64,000 bases of DNA from contig JAJQRF010000004.1 in the NCBI GenBank assembly GCA_021228405.1, forward strand, positions 1 to 64,000, read 5' to 3'. Origin of the DNA: Pyrinomonadaceae bacterium (GTDB lineage Bacteria > Acidobacteriota > Blastocatellia > Pyrinomonadales > Pyrinomonadaceae). The notes beneath the pieces are model-generated. The model saw only the letters and a program-made list of their open reading frames with translations, did not search any database and was not told the DNA's origin. Position numbers and translations under genes: made by a program. Positions 43,724-51,642 of this stretch are shown here, piece by piece (positions within the stretch are counted from its first letter, which is position 1; the number at the start of each line of letters is the position of its first letter).

Positions 43724-44485
43724 TTGCCCGTGAGAAAAATAATTTTCATCAGCTTGAGCCTTTGCCTTTTACTGTTCGGATGCCGTTCGGCAAATCAGGT
43801 CAACCCGCGTTTAGCGAGCGAAATGCCGCCGAAATTTTTGTGGGCGTGGGAACGCGCCGAAGATTTGCGTTTTCTCGACGCGAAAACTTACGGTGTCGCG
43901 TTCTACGCGCAGAGGCTTTATCTGCAAAACGACGAAGTGATTTTCAACCCGCGCCGTCAACCGCTTCAAGTCAACGCGGACGTTTACCTGATCGCCGTGA
44001 CGCGCATCGAAACCAACAAACAGGGCGGCAAACGTCCTTCGTTCTCGGAAAATCAGCTTAATAATCTGGTCGATCTCGTCAAAAGAACGCTCGAACGCCC
44101 GAACGTCCGCGCCGTCCAGATCGACTTCGATGCCGTCGCGTCCGAACGCAAATTTTACCGCCGCTTTATCAACGCGCTCAAACAGACGCTTCCCGAAAAC
44201 ACGCCCCTGACGATGACCTCGCTCGCGTCGTGGTGCGTCGGCGACGCGTGGTTTAACGATTTCCCCGTCGATGAAGCCGTCCCGATGGCGTTCGATATGG
44301 GCGCGGACGACGAAACCATCAAAACCTTTCTCCGCAACGGCAACGACTGGAACGAACCTTTATGCCGGGGCAGTTACGGCTTCTCGCTCGAAGACGCGTT
44401 CGATTTCACCCGCCGACCGAACCGCCGCACATACTATTTCAAATCGAGCGCGTGGACGAAAGCGGACATAGAAAAGCTGAAATAG
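43724..44485 (+). CDS. Lipoprotein of the DUF3142 type
   Basis: This is a 253-residue protein with a lipoprotein signal (SLSLCLLLFGC, Cys20) followed by a TIM-barrel-like domain (FLWAWERAEDLRFL, VRAVQIDFDAVASERKFYR, LTMTSLASWCVGDAW, AVPMAFDMG) similar to DUF3142. The DFDA and aromatic motifs recall glycoside-hydrolase-like barrels, but activity is unknown. The start is uncertain: TTG 43724 or GTG 43730, neither with a clear ribosome site. It is likely anchored in the outer or inner membrane. Confidence 0.75.
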   Translation: MPVRKIIFISLSLCLLLFGCRSANQVNPRLASEMPPKFLWAWERAEDLRFLDAKTYGVAFYAQRLYLQNDEVIFNPRRQPLQVNADVYLIAVTRIETNKQGGKRPSFSENQLNNLVDLVKRTLERPNVRAVQIDFDAVASERKFYRRFINALKQTLPENTPLTMTSLASWCVGDAWFNDFPVDEAVPMAFDMGADDETIKTFLRNGNDWNEPLCRGSYGFSLEDAFDFTRRPNRRTYYFKSSAWTKADIEKLK

Positions 44486-44596
44486 TGGTAAGCGGTAAGT
44501 GTTCAGCTGACAGAAAAAATAAAAATCCCCGGTTTTTTTTTGCTATAAATAAATACCACTTACCACTTAAGCACTCACACAAAATTAAATGAAACC

Positions 44597-44745
44597 AAAA
44601 ACTCCCCTCCTTAAAAAAGGAGGGGTGGACGCGCTTCGCGGACGGGGTGGTTTTATCTCAAGCCTAAACTGTCGAATTGCCAAACTTGCACCAACCACCC
44701 CGCCGCTTCGCGTCACCCCTCCTTTTTTAAGGAGGGGAGTTTTTA
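44597..44745. repeat. Large palindromic repeat, copy 1
   Basis: The left arm (44597-44654) contains cctcc...ggagg with ctcccctccttaaaaaagga and ggacggggtggtttt. The right arm (44694-44745) is its near-complement. It fills the 322-bp gap between the lipoprotein and HTH genes. A relative lies at 51006-51134. The outer cctcctt..aaggagg parts are themselves small hairpins. Confidence 0.85.
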
Positions 44746-44807
44746 TTCAATCTAACTTAATTTTGTTGCAGTGCTTACCACTTACCACCGCCCACTGCCC
44801 ACTGCTC

Positions 44808-45155
44808 TTAACTCTTCAATTCCGCGAGCAGGTTTTCGATGAGCTTGAGCTTTTCGGCGGGAATATCCTTGACCAACTGCTGTAAATTTTTGTTTTCTCC
44901 CGTATTCAATAACGCGTTGAGCGCGTGCGAATCAGGCAGGACGGTGTTCGCGTCGGGTTTCCATTCAAAAAGATCGTTCGGCGTACAGTTGAGCTTGATG
45001 CAGAGCCTTTCGATGTCCTTTATCTGCACAAAACGGCTCTTCGACTCTAAAAAACTGCTCGCTTTCGGATAACTAAACCCCAAACGCACGAGAAAGTTGG
45101 TCGCTTTCTCGATCCCACGCATTGCAAATACCTTTTTCGGATTGAATTTCAGCAT
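44808..45155 (-). CDS. Cro/C1-type HTH protein
   Basis: This 115-residue DNA-binding protein has a helix-turn-helix of the XRE class at about residues 18-66 (ATNFLVRLGFSYPKASSFLE, IKDIERLCIKLNCTPNDLFEW) and a C-terminal helical extension that may dimerise. It starts 11 bp from array C and is divergent from the 224-aa gene, so it is a candidate reader of that array. This is inference from position only. Confidence 0.85.
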   Translation of the reverse strand: MLKFNPKKVFAMRGIEKATNFLVRLGFSYPKASSFLESKSRFVQIKDIERLCIKLNCTPNDLFEWKPDANTVLPDSHALNALLNTGENKNLQQLVKDIPAEKLKLIENLLAELKS

Positions 45156-45166
45156 ATTTTTAATGT

Positions 45167-45355
45167 CAGACTTAAATATTTATACATTATACTGAAATAT
45201 TTTAATAACAGACTGAAATATTTGAAAGACAGACTGAAATATTTAAATAGTAGACTGAAATATTTGAAAGACAGATTGAAATAATTGAATAACAGACTGA
45301 AATTTTTGTGACTCAGACTGAAATTTTTATAACGCAAACTGAAATTAATCCGTTT
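45167..45355. repeat. Array C: nine tandem 21-nt repeats
   Basis: Units begin at 45167 and every 21 nt to 45335, with consensus cagactgaaatatttgaaaga. The first 15 bases are conserved and the last six vary. It fills the divergent region between the HTH gene and the promoter of the 224-aa gene. Confidence 0.9.
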
Positions 45356-45420
45356 ACTGTGAAAAGCTTTGCCCGATCACTTAAATATTTTTTTTAATGT
45401 CCGCTTTCATCGAAATTTTC

Positions 45421-45448
45421 TTGACATATCGGGCTATCTATTTATAAT
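45421..45448 (+). promoter_or_regulatory. Promoter of the 224-aa gene (sigma70 type)
   Basis: Perfect TTGACA (45421-45426) and TATAAT (45443-45448) are separated by 16 bp. It is the strongest promoter match seen in the window. A start near 45455 would put the hairpin at 45463-45531 at the very 5' end of the transcript. Confidence 0.75.
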
Positions 45449-45462
45449 TTTATTTAACTTTA

Positions 45463-45537
45463 ACCGACTAAGCAGCAGACAATTTTTTTAACTTTTTATT
45501 TGTTAGGAAAGAGGTCTGTTTTTTAGTCGGTTTTTTT
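45463..45537 (+). terminator. Leader terminator/attenuator or small RNA before the 224-aa gene
   Basis: The stem accgacta/tagtcggt, with an inner cagac/gtctg and a T7 run, lies between the strong promoter and the gene. It would end an RNA of about 80 nt or act as an attenuator. Confidence 0.65.
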
Positions 45538-45576
45538 ATTTAAATCTATCGAATCCTAATAAATGCGAGGTAAATA

Positions 45577-46251
45577 ATGAATAAATTACAGATCAGGCAA
45601 CTGAACAAATTTCAGGCGGTCGAGGCATTTATGACTGCCAACGAAGCGGATTTTCCGAAGGAATCGTCCGCCGGTCGGACGGCAACGGCATTGACCGCCG
45701 TCATTTCCAATATCGAAACACACGCGGCGCGCAAAGATTCGGGCGAAATTTCTTCAAACGTCGAGATCAAAGCCGAAAACTTTGAAAAACTCGACCGTCT
45801 GATGCGCCTGATAACCAAAGCGGCACGCGCCAATGCGGACGAGATTACCGGCATCGAAGAGCTTTACAGGCTCGACGGTGGTCGCTCCGAAGAAGCCAGG
45901 CTCGCCCGCGCACGGCATTTTTACACCCAATCGGCGGAACATAACGACATATTTATCGAAAGCGGTCTGGAAACAACCTTCCGCGCCGATCTGAACGCGC
46001 TGATAACCGCCGTTTCCGCCTCGACCGACGAAACCGACACCGCCAAATCCGAACGCGGCGGCGCAGTCGGCGCATTGATCGAAGAATTCCGCAAAGGCAA
46101 CCGCCACTGCAACAAACTCGACAATCTCGTCAAAATAAAATACGCCGAAAACCCCGAAAAACTAGCCGCCTGGCTCATCGCCTCGCACCAACGCGCCGCC
46201 GACAGCGAAGACGAAGAAGAAACCCCGCCGACCGAAGGCAGAACGCCTTAA
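45577..46251 (+). CDS. Array-associated helical protein, 224 aa
   Basis: This all-helical soluble protein has an acidic Pro/Glu tail. It is a likely paralogue of the 222-aa protein at 16803 (C-terminal NPEKLAAWLIASHQRA against NLAKMASWQVASHLDR, similar length and composition). No signal peptide, membrane segment or catalytic motif is seen. GAGG lies about 8 bases before ATG 45577. A strong promoter, a leader hairpin and the 21-nt array C lie upstream, and an HTH gene is divergent. The function is unknown. Confidence 0.8.
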   Translation: MNKLQIRQLNKFQAVEAFMTANEADFPKESSAGRTATALTAVISNIETHAARKDSGEISSNVEIKAENFEKLDRLMRLITKAARANADEITGIEELYRLDGGRSEEARLARARHFYTQSAEHNDIFIESGLETTFRADLNALITAVSASTDETDTAKSERGGAVGALIEEFRKGNRHCNKLDNLVKIKYAENPEKLAAWLIASHQRAADSEDEEETPPTEGRTP

Positions 46252-46285
46252 ATACAATTCAATTTAAGTAATTCTCGAAACAAAA

Positions 46286-46311
46286 AGAGCGTGTTTGATC
46301 AGACACGCTCT
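46286..46311. terminator. Hairpin behind the 224-aa gene
   Basis: The stem agagcgtgt/acacgctct has a T run on the minus-strand side only. It lies 35 bp past the stop and may end transcription or insulate the restriction locus. Confidence 0.45.
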
Positions 46312-46363
46312 AGCAAAATCCACATTTTCAACTTTCTCACCTCAAACAATCTAGGTGAAACGA

Positions 46364-46391
46364 TTGAACTTGGCTAAAATCTACTTGTAAT
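46364..46391 (+). promoter_or_regulatory. Putative promoter of the DpnI locus
   Basis: TTGAAC (46364-46369) and TGTAAT (46386-46391) are separated by 16 bp. It lies upstream of the Dam fragment and would drive dpnI and dpnD. This is a consensus match only. Confidence 0.4.
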
Positions 46392-46441
46392 AGCATTAAG
46401 AGTTTTGGCAAAATTCACTTTTTAGAATATCTTAATAAGCA

Positions 46442-46744
46442 GTGTCAGAATTAATAAATACATCACAAAATCAATTTCAATTCAGGATTTTGAAAGGTCA
46501 AAATTCGTTTGATGGTTTCAAAAGTCAAAAACCTTTTTTAAAGTGGGCTGGCGGCAAATCGCAACTTATTTCATCATTATTTCCGCTTGTTCCGATCAAT
46601 TTTTCAAAATATATCGAGCCTTTCATCGGCGGCGGCGCATTATTTTTTGCGATTAATCATCATCGTTCAATTATTTCAGACTCAAATGAGGAATTAATAA
46701 TTACATATAAAATGGTGCGAGATAATGTAAGTAATCTAAATTGA
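46442..46744 (+). pseudogene. 5' fragment of a D12-class (Dam/DpnM-like) adenine methylase
   Basis: The 100 codons from GTG 46442 match the start of GATC-type N6-adenine methylases: FLKWAGGKSQLI (motif X), YIEPFIGGGALFFAI (motif I, SAM binding) and SDSNEELIITYK. The frame then ends, about 170 residues early, so the catalytic DPPY motif and target recognition part are absent. It cannot methylate. An active Dam-type enzyme would be lethal next to DpnI, so loss of the rest fits the neighbour. No rest of the gene is seen within the window. Confidence 0.85.
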
Positions 46745-46755
46745 TTCAACTTAGT

Positions 46756-47529
46756 ATGAACTTAAAATTCAACGTCCAACTTGCTTCAAATTATACAAAT
46801 AACTCACAAATCGCTCGAATATTGACTGAAAATTGGGTTAAGGAAAATTCTTATTGTCCGAATTGCGGTGAAATTAAAATTCATAATTATCCAAATAATC
46901 AGCCCGTTGCTGATTTTTTTTGTGCAGTTTGCAAAGAAGATTTTGAATTAAAAAGTAAGACAGGTAAATTAGGTAAAAAAATCGTTGACGGAGCTTATTC
47001 CACAATGATTCAAAGAATCACGTTAGACGGAAATCCAAATTTCTTTTTTTTGACATATTCAAAAAACGATTTGAAAGTTAATAATTTTCTGATAATTCCG
47101 AAACACTTTTTTCAACCTGAAATTATCGAAGAAAGAAAACCTTTATCACCAACCGCACGCCGAGCCGGTTGGATTGGATGTAACATTGATTTAGAAAAAA
47201 TTCCGAATCTTGGAAGGATTTTTTTAGTAAAAAACTCCGTCATCACAAATAAAAATGATGTTTTAGAAAATTGGCACAAGACTATTTCTTTACGCAAAAA
47301 ATCTATTGACGCAAAAGGATGGACACTTGATGTCTTAAAGTGTTTAGATCAAATTAAAACAGCCGATTTCACACTTGATGATGTTTACAAATTTGAGCAG
47401 GTTTTAAGATTAAAATATCCTGAAAATAATTTCATTAAAGACAAAATCCGTCAGCAACTTCAAGTTTTGCGCGATATGAATATAATCGAATTTACAACAA
47501 GAGGTAAATATCGGAAATTATTAAAATGA
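46756..47529 (+). CDS. DpnI-type restriction endonuclease (cuts G-methylA-TC)
   Basis: This homologue of DpnI is about 257 residues long. I start at ATG 46756 because MNLKFNVQLASNYT aligns with the DpnI start. Zinc-binding Cys pairs (YCPNCG and CAVC) and the PD-(D/E)XK site VADFFCAVCKEDFELKSKTG are conserved, as are NPNFFFLTYSKN and ARRAGWIGCNIDL. A C-terminal winged helix (about 185-257) reads methylated GATC. The enzyme attacks phage or foreign DNA made in Dam-positive hosts. It is overlapped by dpnD by 4 bp. Confidence 0.95.
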   Translation: MNLKFNVQLASNYTNNSQIARILTENWVKENSYCPNCGEIKIHNYPNNQPVADFFCAVCKEDFELKSKTGKLGKKIVDGAYSTMIQRITLDGNPNFFFLTYSKNDLKVNNFLIIPKHFFQPEIIEERKPLSPTARRAGWIGCNIDLEKIPNLGRIFLVKNSVITNKNDVLENWHKTISLRKKSIDAKGWTLDVLKCLDQIKTADFTLDDVYKFEQVLRLKYPENNFIKDKIRQQLQVLRDMNIIEFTTRGKYRKLLK

Positions 47530-47828
47530 AAACATTTGAAATTCAAATTACTGAAAAACTGGTTAAGTCTGTTAAAGTAACGGCAGATTCGTTGGAAGAT
47601 GCTGTGATTACAGTTAAATCAAAGTATAAAAATGACGAAATCACACTTGATTACTCTAATTTCCAAGATGTTACCTTTGAGTCAGTAGACTTTGAATCGA
47701 AATTTAAAAGTCTTGTTAATGAATTGATCGAATTCGTCTTTAAAGCTGAAAAAAATAACTTAACTTCCAATAATTCCAATCAAATTTTACTCAAACTTGA
47801 AATACTAAGAGAGTTGAATTCTCACTAA
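47526..47828 (+). CDS. DpnD-like protein
   Basis: This 100-residue protein begins MKTFEIQITEKLVKSVKVTA with a YKNDEITLDYSNF stretch, the DpnD/PcfM pattern. It overlaps the DpnI gene by 4 bp (ATGA), the same pairing as dpnC-dpnD in Streptococcus. The role of DpnD is not established. The stop lies directly before the nuclease fragment. Confidence 0.85.
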   Translation: MKTFEIQITEKLVKSVKVTADSLEDAVITVKSKYKNDEITLDYSNFQDVTFESVDFESKFKSLVNELIEFVFKAEKNNLTSNNSNQILLKLEILRELNSH

Positions 47829-48552
47829 TTTTGAATTAAACGAAGAAAAAGGTGTAACGAGAGATGAAATAATTAAGTTCATTTTACAAGTTTCTGAAAT
47901 AACTGCTGATTCAATGGCTCCGAGAAGATTGAGTTCGGTTGTTGCTTGGCTTGAAAAACTCGAAATCATTGTTAAATCCAACAACAAATACTTTTTATCG
48001 CTTGAAAGAGTCAATCAAGACGTTAAAATTTTAGAATTTACAGATATTAGTGAGCCGATTTTACCAAGATCAAATGATTTGCGTGAATATGAAACCGTTA
48101 ATATGAGAATGGTAAAAGCGCGTGAAGATATAATTATCTATCAAAATTCGGCGGCAGTTGATAGGGCAGATAATGCACATCGAAAACTCGTCAACTTAGT
48201 TGCTAACCGAATAAAAAGCGCGGGTTCAATTCCCAGATTCAATAAACTTATTGATTTAGCAACGAAAAATAAAGATGACGATTACATTTTTGAAATGAAG
48301 TCATTGACTGAGGCAAATGCCAAAACCCAAATCAGATCAGGTTTGAGTCAACTTTACGAATACAGATATTTGCAGAACTTACCAGATGCTAAATTGGTTT
48401 TGGTAATCGAAAAATCTCTTCCCGATAAAAATAATTGGATGATTGAATATTTGGAAAAAGATCGGGATGTATTTTTGCTTTGGGACGGCAATGACAATCT
48501 TTTCGGAACTAATCATGCAAAAGAGAATTTGAAATTTCTTAATATTGCTTAA
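47818..48552 (+). pseudogene. 5'-truncated PD-(D/E)XK nuclease gene
   Basis: The frame is open from 47818, after an in-frame stop at 47815, with no ATG/GTG/TTG until 47914. From there, conserved-looking residues are lost: upstream codons encode a winged-helix-like segment (GVTRDEIIKFILQVSEIT). The middle has KLVNLVANRI and DDDYIFEMKS (Asp113...Glu117-x-Lys119 from ATG 47914), a nuclease core with SQLYEYRYL behind it. I read it as the 3' part of a restriction-type enzyme whose 5' part was replaced. An intact 212-aa protein from 47914 is the alternative. Confidence 0.65.
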
Positions 48553-48758
48553 CTCCGTATTAAATAACTTCATTTTGCTGTAAAGACTTTTCTGAATCTA
48601 TATGTTATCGAATTATGTCAGTCTAAAAGTCTTTGATTTCGATATAAAACAAATCATCGAACAATCACGCGAAAGCGCGGTGCGGTTGTATGATTTGGTG
48701 CGGGTGCAGATGTATAGGCAAAAATCTGCGAATTTGCGGGAAACTTTGAAAATTCAAA

Positions 48759-49142
48759 TCATAACAAATTGTCAAGTGAAGAAACCAACCCGCGTTTGAC
48801 GGCTTCGGCGATTCCGTCAGCCTTTCGTAAATTGGCGTTATTATATATTTCCAGATACATTTCCAATTCACTTTTTTCGACTGCGTTTATCAATCCGCGT
48901 TGTTTGAGGTCAGACAATTCGCTCATTCGATTGGCTTGTTCTTTAGGCAATTTCAATTTTGCCAATGCCAAAACATCCTCATCCGACCAACTTGCCACCG
49001 TTTTCGCATAATCAGATGTTTCCGCCAAAAAATCATCCCGCAATTTATCCGCGATCACTTCTTCAACGCGCCGATGCTTTTTCTCCGCCAATTCGGAAAT
49101 GTTTCGATAGATATTTTCAGGTAAATTTAGCGTTACTTCCAT
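48759..49142 (-). CDS. Ribbon-helix-helix-type antitoxin-like protein, orphan
   Basis: About 127 residues start MEVTLNLPENIYRNISELAE, a short beta strand followed by helices as in RHH or VapB/ParD-like proteins, and continue with a helical part. I use ATG 49142. An upstream ATG adds 12 residues without benefit. Related proteins are often followed by an HNH or toxin gene, but no partner is seen within 200 bp on either side here. The function as an antitoxin is inferred. Confidence 0.55.
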   Translation of the reverse strand: MEVTLNLPENIYRNISELAEKKHRRVEEVIADKLRDDFLAETSDYAKTVASWSDEDVLALAKLKLPKEQANRMSELSDLKQRGLINAVEKSELEMYLEIYNNANLRKADGIAEAVKRGLVSSLDNLL

Positions 49143-49343
49143 AATCGGCAATTTTAACACAAAAATTGTTCCTGACATTATTTCGGTTGGCGGATTTTAA
49201 GGGCAGTTAAATTCCCGGCTTTTCGAGCGTTTGCTGATAACCAAGGATGTCGAGAGCGTTTTGGCGACGGCGCGGCGCGAGAAAATTCCTTCCGCGGCTA
49301 AAGACATCAAAGATTCATCTTATTTTGGAAACATACTTGGTAT

Positions 49344-50162
49344 TTATTCATTTTCTTCCGTTTCGGTTTTCTTGTGTTCGAGGTTGTCTTTGGCGATGGC
49401 GTAGAGGGCGGATTTTACCTCGAACGGGGTCAGGGTCGGGTATTTTTCGAGCAGAAGCGCGATGATGCCGACGATGTGCGGGCAGGCGAAGCTGTTGCCC
49501 GTCAGGTTGCGGTATGCGCCGTTGAGCCACGCGGTGCGGATGTTGACACCCGGCGCGGTCAGTTCGATGACTTCGCCGTAGTGAAAGCCGAATTTGAACG
49601 GGTCGGTTTCTGCGGATTTGATGACCGAGATGAGCGACGACGAAAAGACCGACGGGAACGACGGGTGCGGCAGGTTGTTTGCCGCCGCGACGACGATACA
49701 GCCCGCCTGATAAGCGCGGTCGAGCAGATCGTGGAGCGGAGCGAAAAATTGCGGTTTGGTCGTGCCTAAGCTTAGATTGATAACGCGGTAACGCTGTTTG
49801 ATGGCGTATTCGAGTCCTGCGAGAAAGGCTTGACCGTCGCCTAAGCCGCCCGCGCCGAGCACTTTGATGCTGTAAAATTCGGCATCGGGCGCGATTTTAT
49901 TGATGATGCCCGCGCAAGCCGTGCCGTGTCCGGCGGAATCGCCCGTTTCCGAAGGGTCGAAGACGATGCGCTTGTTATCAGGACGCGCTTCGACCGAAAG
50001 TTTGACCTTGCCCGCCAGGTCAGGGTGTGCGATGTCGATTCCGCTGTCGATCACCGCTACACTGACCCCTTTGCCGGTTCCTTCTTTCCAATTTTCGTCA
50101 ATCTGAAAATAGGTTGACATTGTTGTATGAGCGTTCGATTCGTAACCCGATACCGTTATCAT
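49344..50162 (-). CDS. Small subtilisin-like serine protease (S8)
   Basis: This is a 272-residue S8 peptidase. Catalytic Asp39 (AVIDSGID), His79 (AGHGTACAGI) and Ser224 (GNSFACPHIVG) are present, with oxyanion Asn162. There is no signal peptide and no inhibitory pro-domain, so it may act inside the cell or need another control. It lies 6 bp behind the GAF protein gene, suggesting linked expression. Short cytosolic subtilases of this type also occur in peptide-maturation clusters, but no precursor is seen. Confidence 0.85.
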   Translation of the reverse strand: MITVSGYESNAHTTMSTYFQIDENWKEGTGKGVSVAVIDSGIDIAHPDLAGKVKLSVEARPDNKRIVFDPSETGDSAGHGTACAGIINKIAPDAEFYSIKVLGAGGLGDGQAFLAGLEYAIKQRYRVINLSLGTTKPQFFAPLHDLLDRAYQAGCIVVAAANNLPHPSFPSVFSSSLISVIKSAETDPFKFGFHYGEVIELTAPGVNIRTAWLNGAYRNLTGNSFACPHIVGIIALLLEKYPTLTPFEVKSALYAIAKDNLEHKKTETEENE

Positions 50163-50168
50163 AAAAAA

Positions 50169-50954
50169 TTAATAACCCAAAAAGCTCGTTTCGTGTTTGT
50201 TTTCGGAAAAGCGTAAGACCGCTTCTAAAATCTCGCGGCACATCCGGCGTTCGGCATCGCCGCGGCTCGCAAGCTCGCGGACGAGAATCGCCAAATCCAT
50301 CATTTCCTTGTGTTCTTCGGATTCGCGCAGGTTCAAAAGCCATTTCCTGATCTCGGAAACATCCGAATTCTGCTGGTCTGTCATCATCTTTTCGCCCAAC
50401 TCACGAAATAATTTGGCGGATTCGTAAGCATTGATGAGCGGCGAGATCGATTCCGCAAAAAGCGCGGCTTTGTCCATTTCCTGCGGTGTAAAAGGTTCAA
50501 AGGGCGGTTCGCCGCAACGGTTGACATATTCCAGAACGCCGATCACGTCGCCTTTATGACGCAAAGGCGTGGCGAGAATGGTCTGCGTCGAATAACCCGT
50601 CGTTTTATCGACTTCGGCGTAAAAACTCTCTTCGCCGCCGACATCCGCGACCGCCATCGGCTGTCCCGACGACATCACGAAGCCCGCGATTCCCTTGCCT
50701 GCCGGAATCTTGATGCCGATCAGTTGGTCGGCAACCGAACCGATCGCGATCAGAAACCGCAGATCGCCCTCGTTGCCGTCGCGGATCAGTACGCTCGCTT
50801 CGTCGGAACACATCTCGGCGGCGGAAATCTGCAAAATATTTTCGATGGATTGCGTCAAAGGCTCGGTCAGGATATTGGCGACATCGACCGTTTCAACTAA
50901 TCTGCGTAATTTTTCGGCAGAAATTAAATTTTCAGTTTCCGGCATATCCGACAT
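50169..50954 (-). CDS. GAF-domain protein
   Basis: About 261 residues. A GAF sensory domain covers about residues 15-170 (LIRDGNEGDLRFLIAIGSVADQLIG, PAGKGIAGFVMSSGQPMAV, ATPLRHKGDVIGVLEYVNR), followed by a helical C-terminal part. It has no kinase or output domain, so it may sense a small ligand or redox state and act on a partner. ATG 50954 is preferred to the upstream TTG. It is the first gene of a two-gene unit with the subtilase. Confidence 0.8.
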   Translation of the reverse strand: MSDMPETENLISAEKLRRLVETVDVANILTEPLTQSIENILQISAAEMCSDEASVLIRDGNEGDLRFLIAIGSVADQLIGIKIPAGKGIAGFVMSSGQPMAVADVGGEESFYAEVDKTTGYSTQTILATPLRHKGDVIGVLEYVNRCGEPPFEPFTPQEMDKAALFAESISPLINAYESAKLFRELGEKMMTDQQNSDVSEIRKWLLNLRESEEHKEMMDLAILVRELASRGDAERRMCREILEAVLRFSENKHETSFLGY

Positions 50955-51005
50955 TTTCGCTGAAAAATTCGTCTTTATCAAACACGCACCTTAGAAATAA
51001 ATCAA

Positions 51006-51134
51006 CAAAAACTCCCCTCCTTTTCTAAGGAGGGGAAGCATCCGTTTTTTGGATGCGGGGTGGTTGGCGCACGTGAAACCACCCCGTCCGCGAAGCGCGT
51101 CCTCCCCTCCTTAGAAAAGGAGGGGAGCTTTTTT
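51006..51134. repeat. Large palindromic repeat, copy 2
   Basis: The left arm begins aaaactcccctccttttcta (near 51006) and the right arm ends gaaaaggaggggagcttttt (near 51134). The interior has gcatccgttttttggatgc and ccgcgaagcg. It is related to 44597-44745 in its outer and ggggtggtt parts. It lies upstream of the MITE-like repeat in the 690-bp gap. Confidence 0.85.
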
Positions 51135-51393
51135 ATTTTTTATTTGCAACCGCGATTTTTAGATGAAATTACCGAAAAAATCAAAATTACATTTTTGTTA
51201 AACATTTGTGTGGAATCATTCCGCGATTAAACGTTTCCTGTTGGCATATTAATTTGGATTTGACCGGTGGAACGCTCGTGATGCTTGCGCTTGAGGTGTG
51301 TTTTTTTGTAACATTCGCTCAAACAATTTAGTTCATCAGTTCGGAGTTTACGCGGTTGCGTGAAAAAAGCTCTCTTTTTTCGGACTAAAGTTC

Positions 51394-51582
51394 TTTGAAA
51401 AATAGATACCGCAAAATACGGCTTTGCCGCCCGATGTGCGGAAAGGCTTTGCCTTTCCGTTATGCCTGTCATAGATTTCGTGGCTATGCCTCAGAAGAAA
51501 ACGATAAAGCCTGTGGATAGCCTTTCCACACATCAATGGGCTAAACTCCGAAGTAATTTTTTTAAGGTATCTATTTTTCAAA
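51394..51582. repeat. MITE-like 189-bp element with 17-bp terminal inverted repeats
   Basis: The ends tttgaaaaatagatacc (51394-51410) and ggtatctatttttcaaa (51566-51582) are perfect complements. Inside, gatgtgcggaaaggc and gcctttccacacatc form a nested dyad with smaller hairpins. No transposase gene is present. It may be a non-autonomous element or a structured RNA. Confidence 0.65.
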
Positions 51583-51642
51583 AACGAATGTTTGAACTTC
51601 CGAACGGAGGCGTTGGCTGAGGCTTTGAGGAGATTTTCGTTT

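Noticed and set aside
45149-45337. Minus-strand frame with KYFSLLF repeats, ending over the HTH start
   Set aside because: It is the translation of array C, for the same reason, and it has no ribosome site.
48602-48799. 65-codon plus-strand frame after the nuclease fragment
   Set aside because: It faintly resembles part of a mobile-element protein but is short, overlaps the convergent antitoxin-like gene end and has no ribosome site. It is left as unassigned.
51227-51581. Two minus-strand frames of 77-81 codons
   Set aside because: They lie across the MITE-like inverted repeat and have no conserved-looking content or ribosome site.
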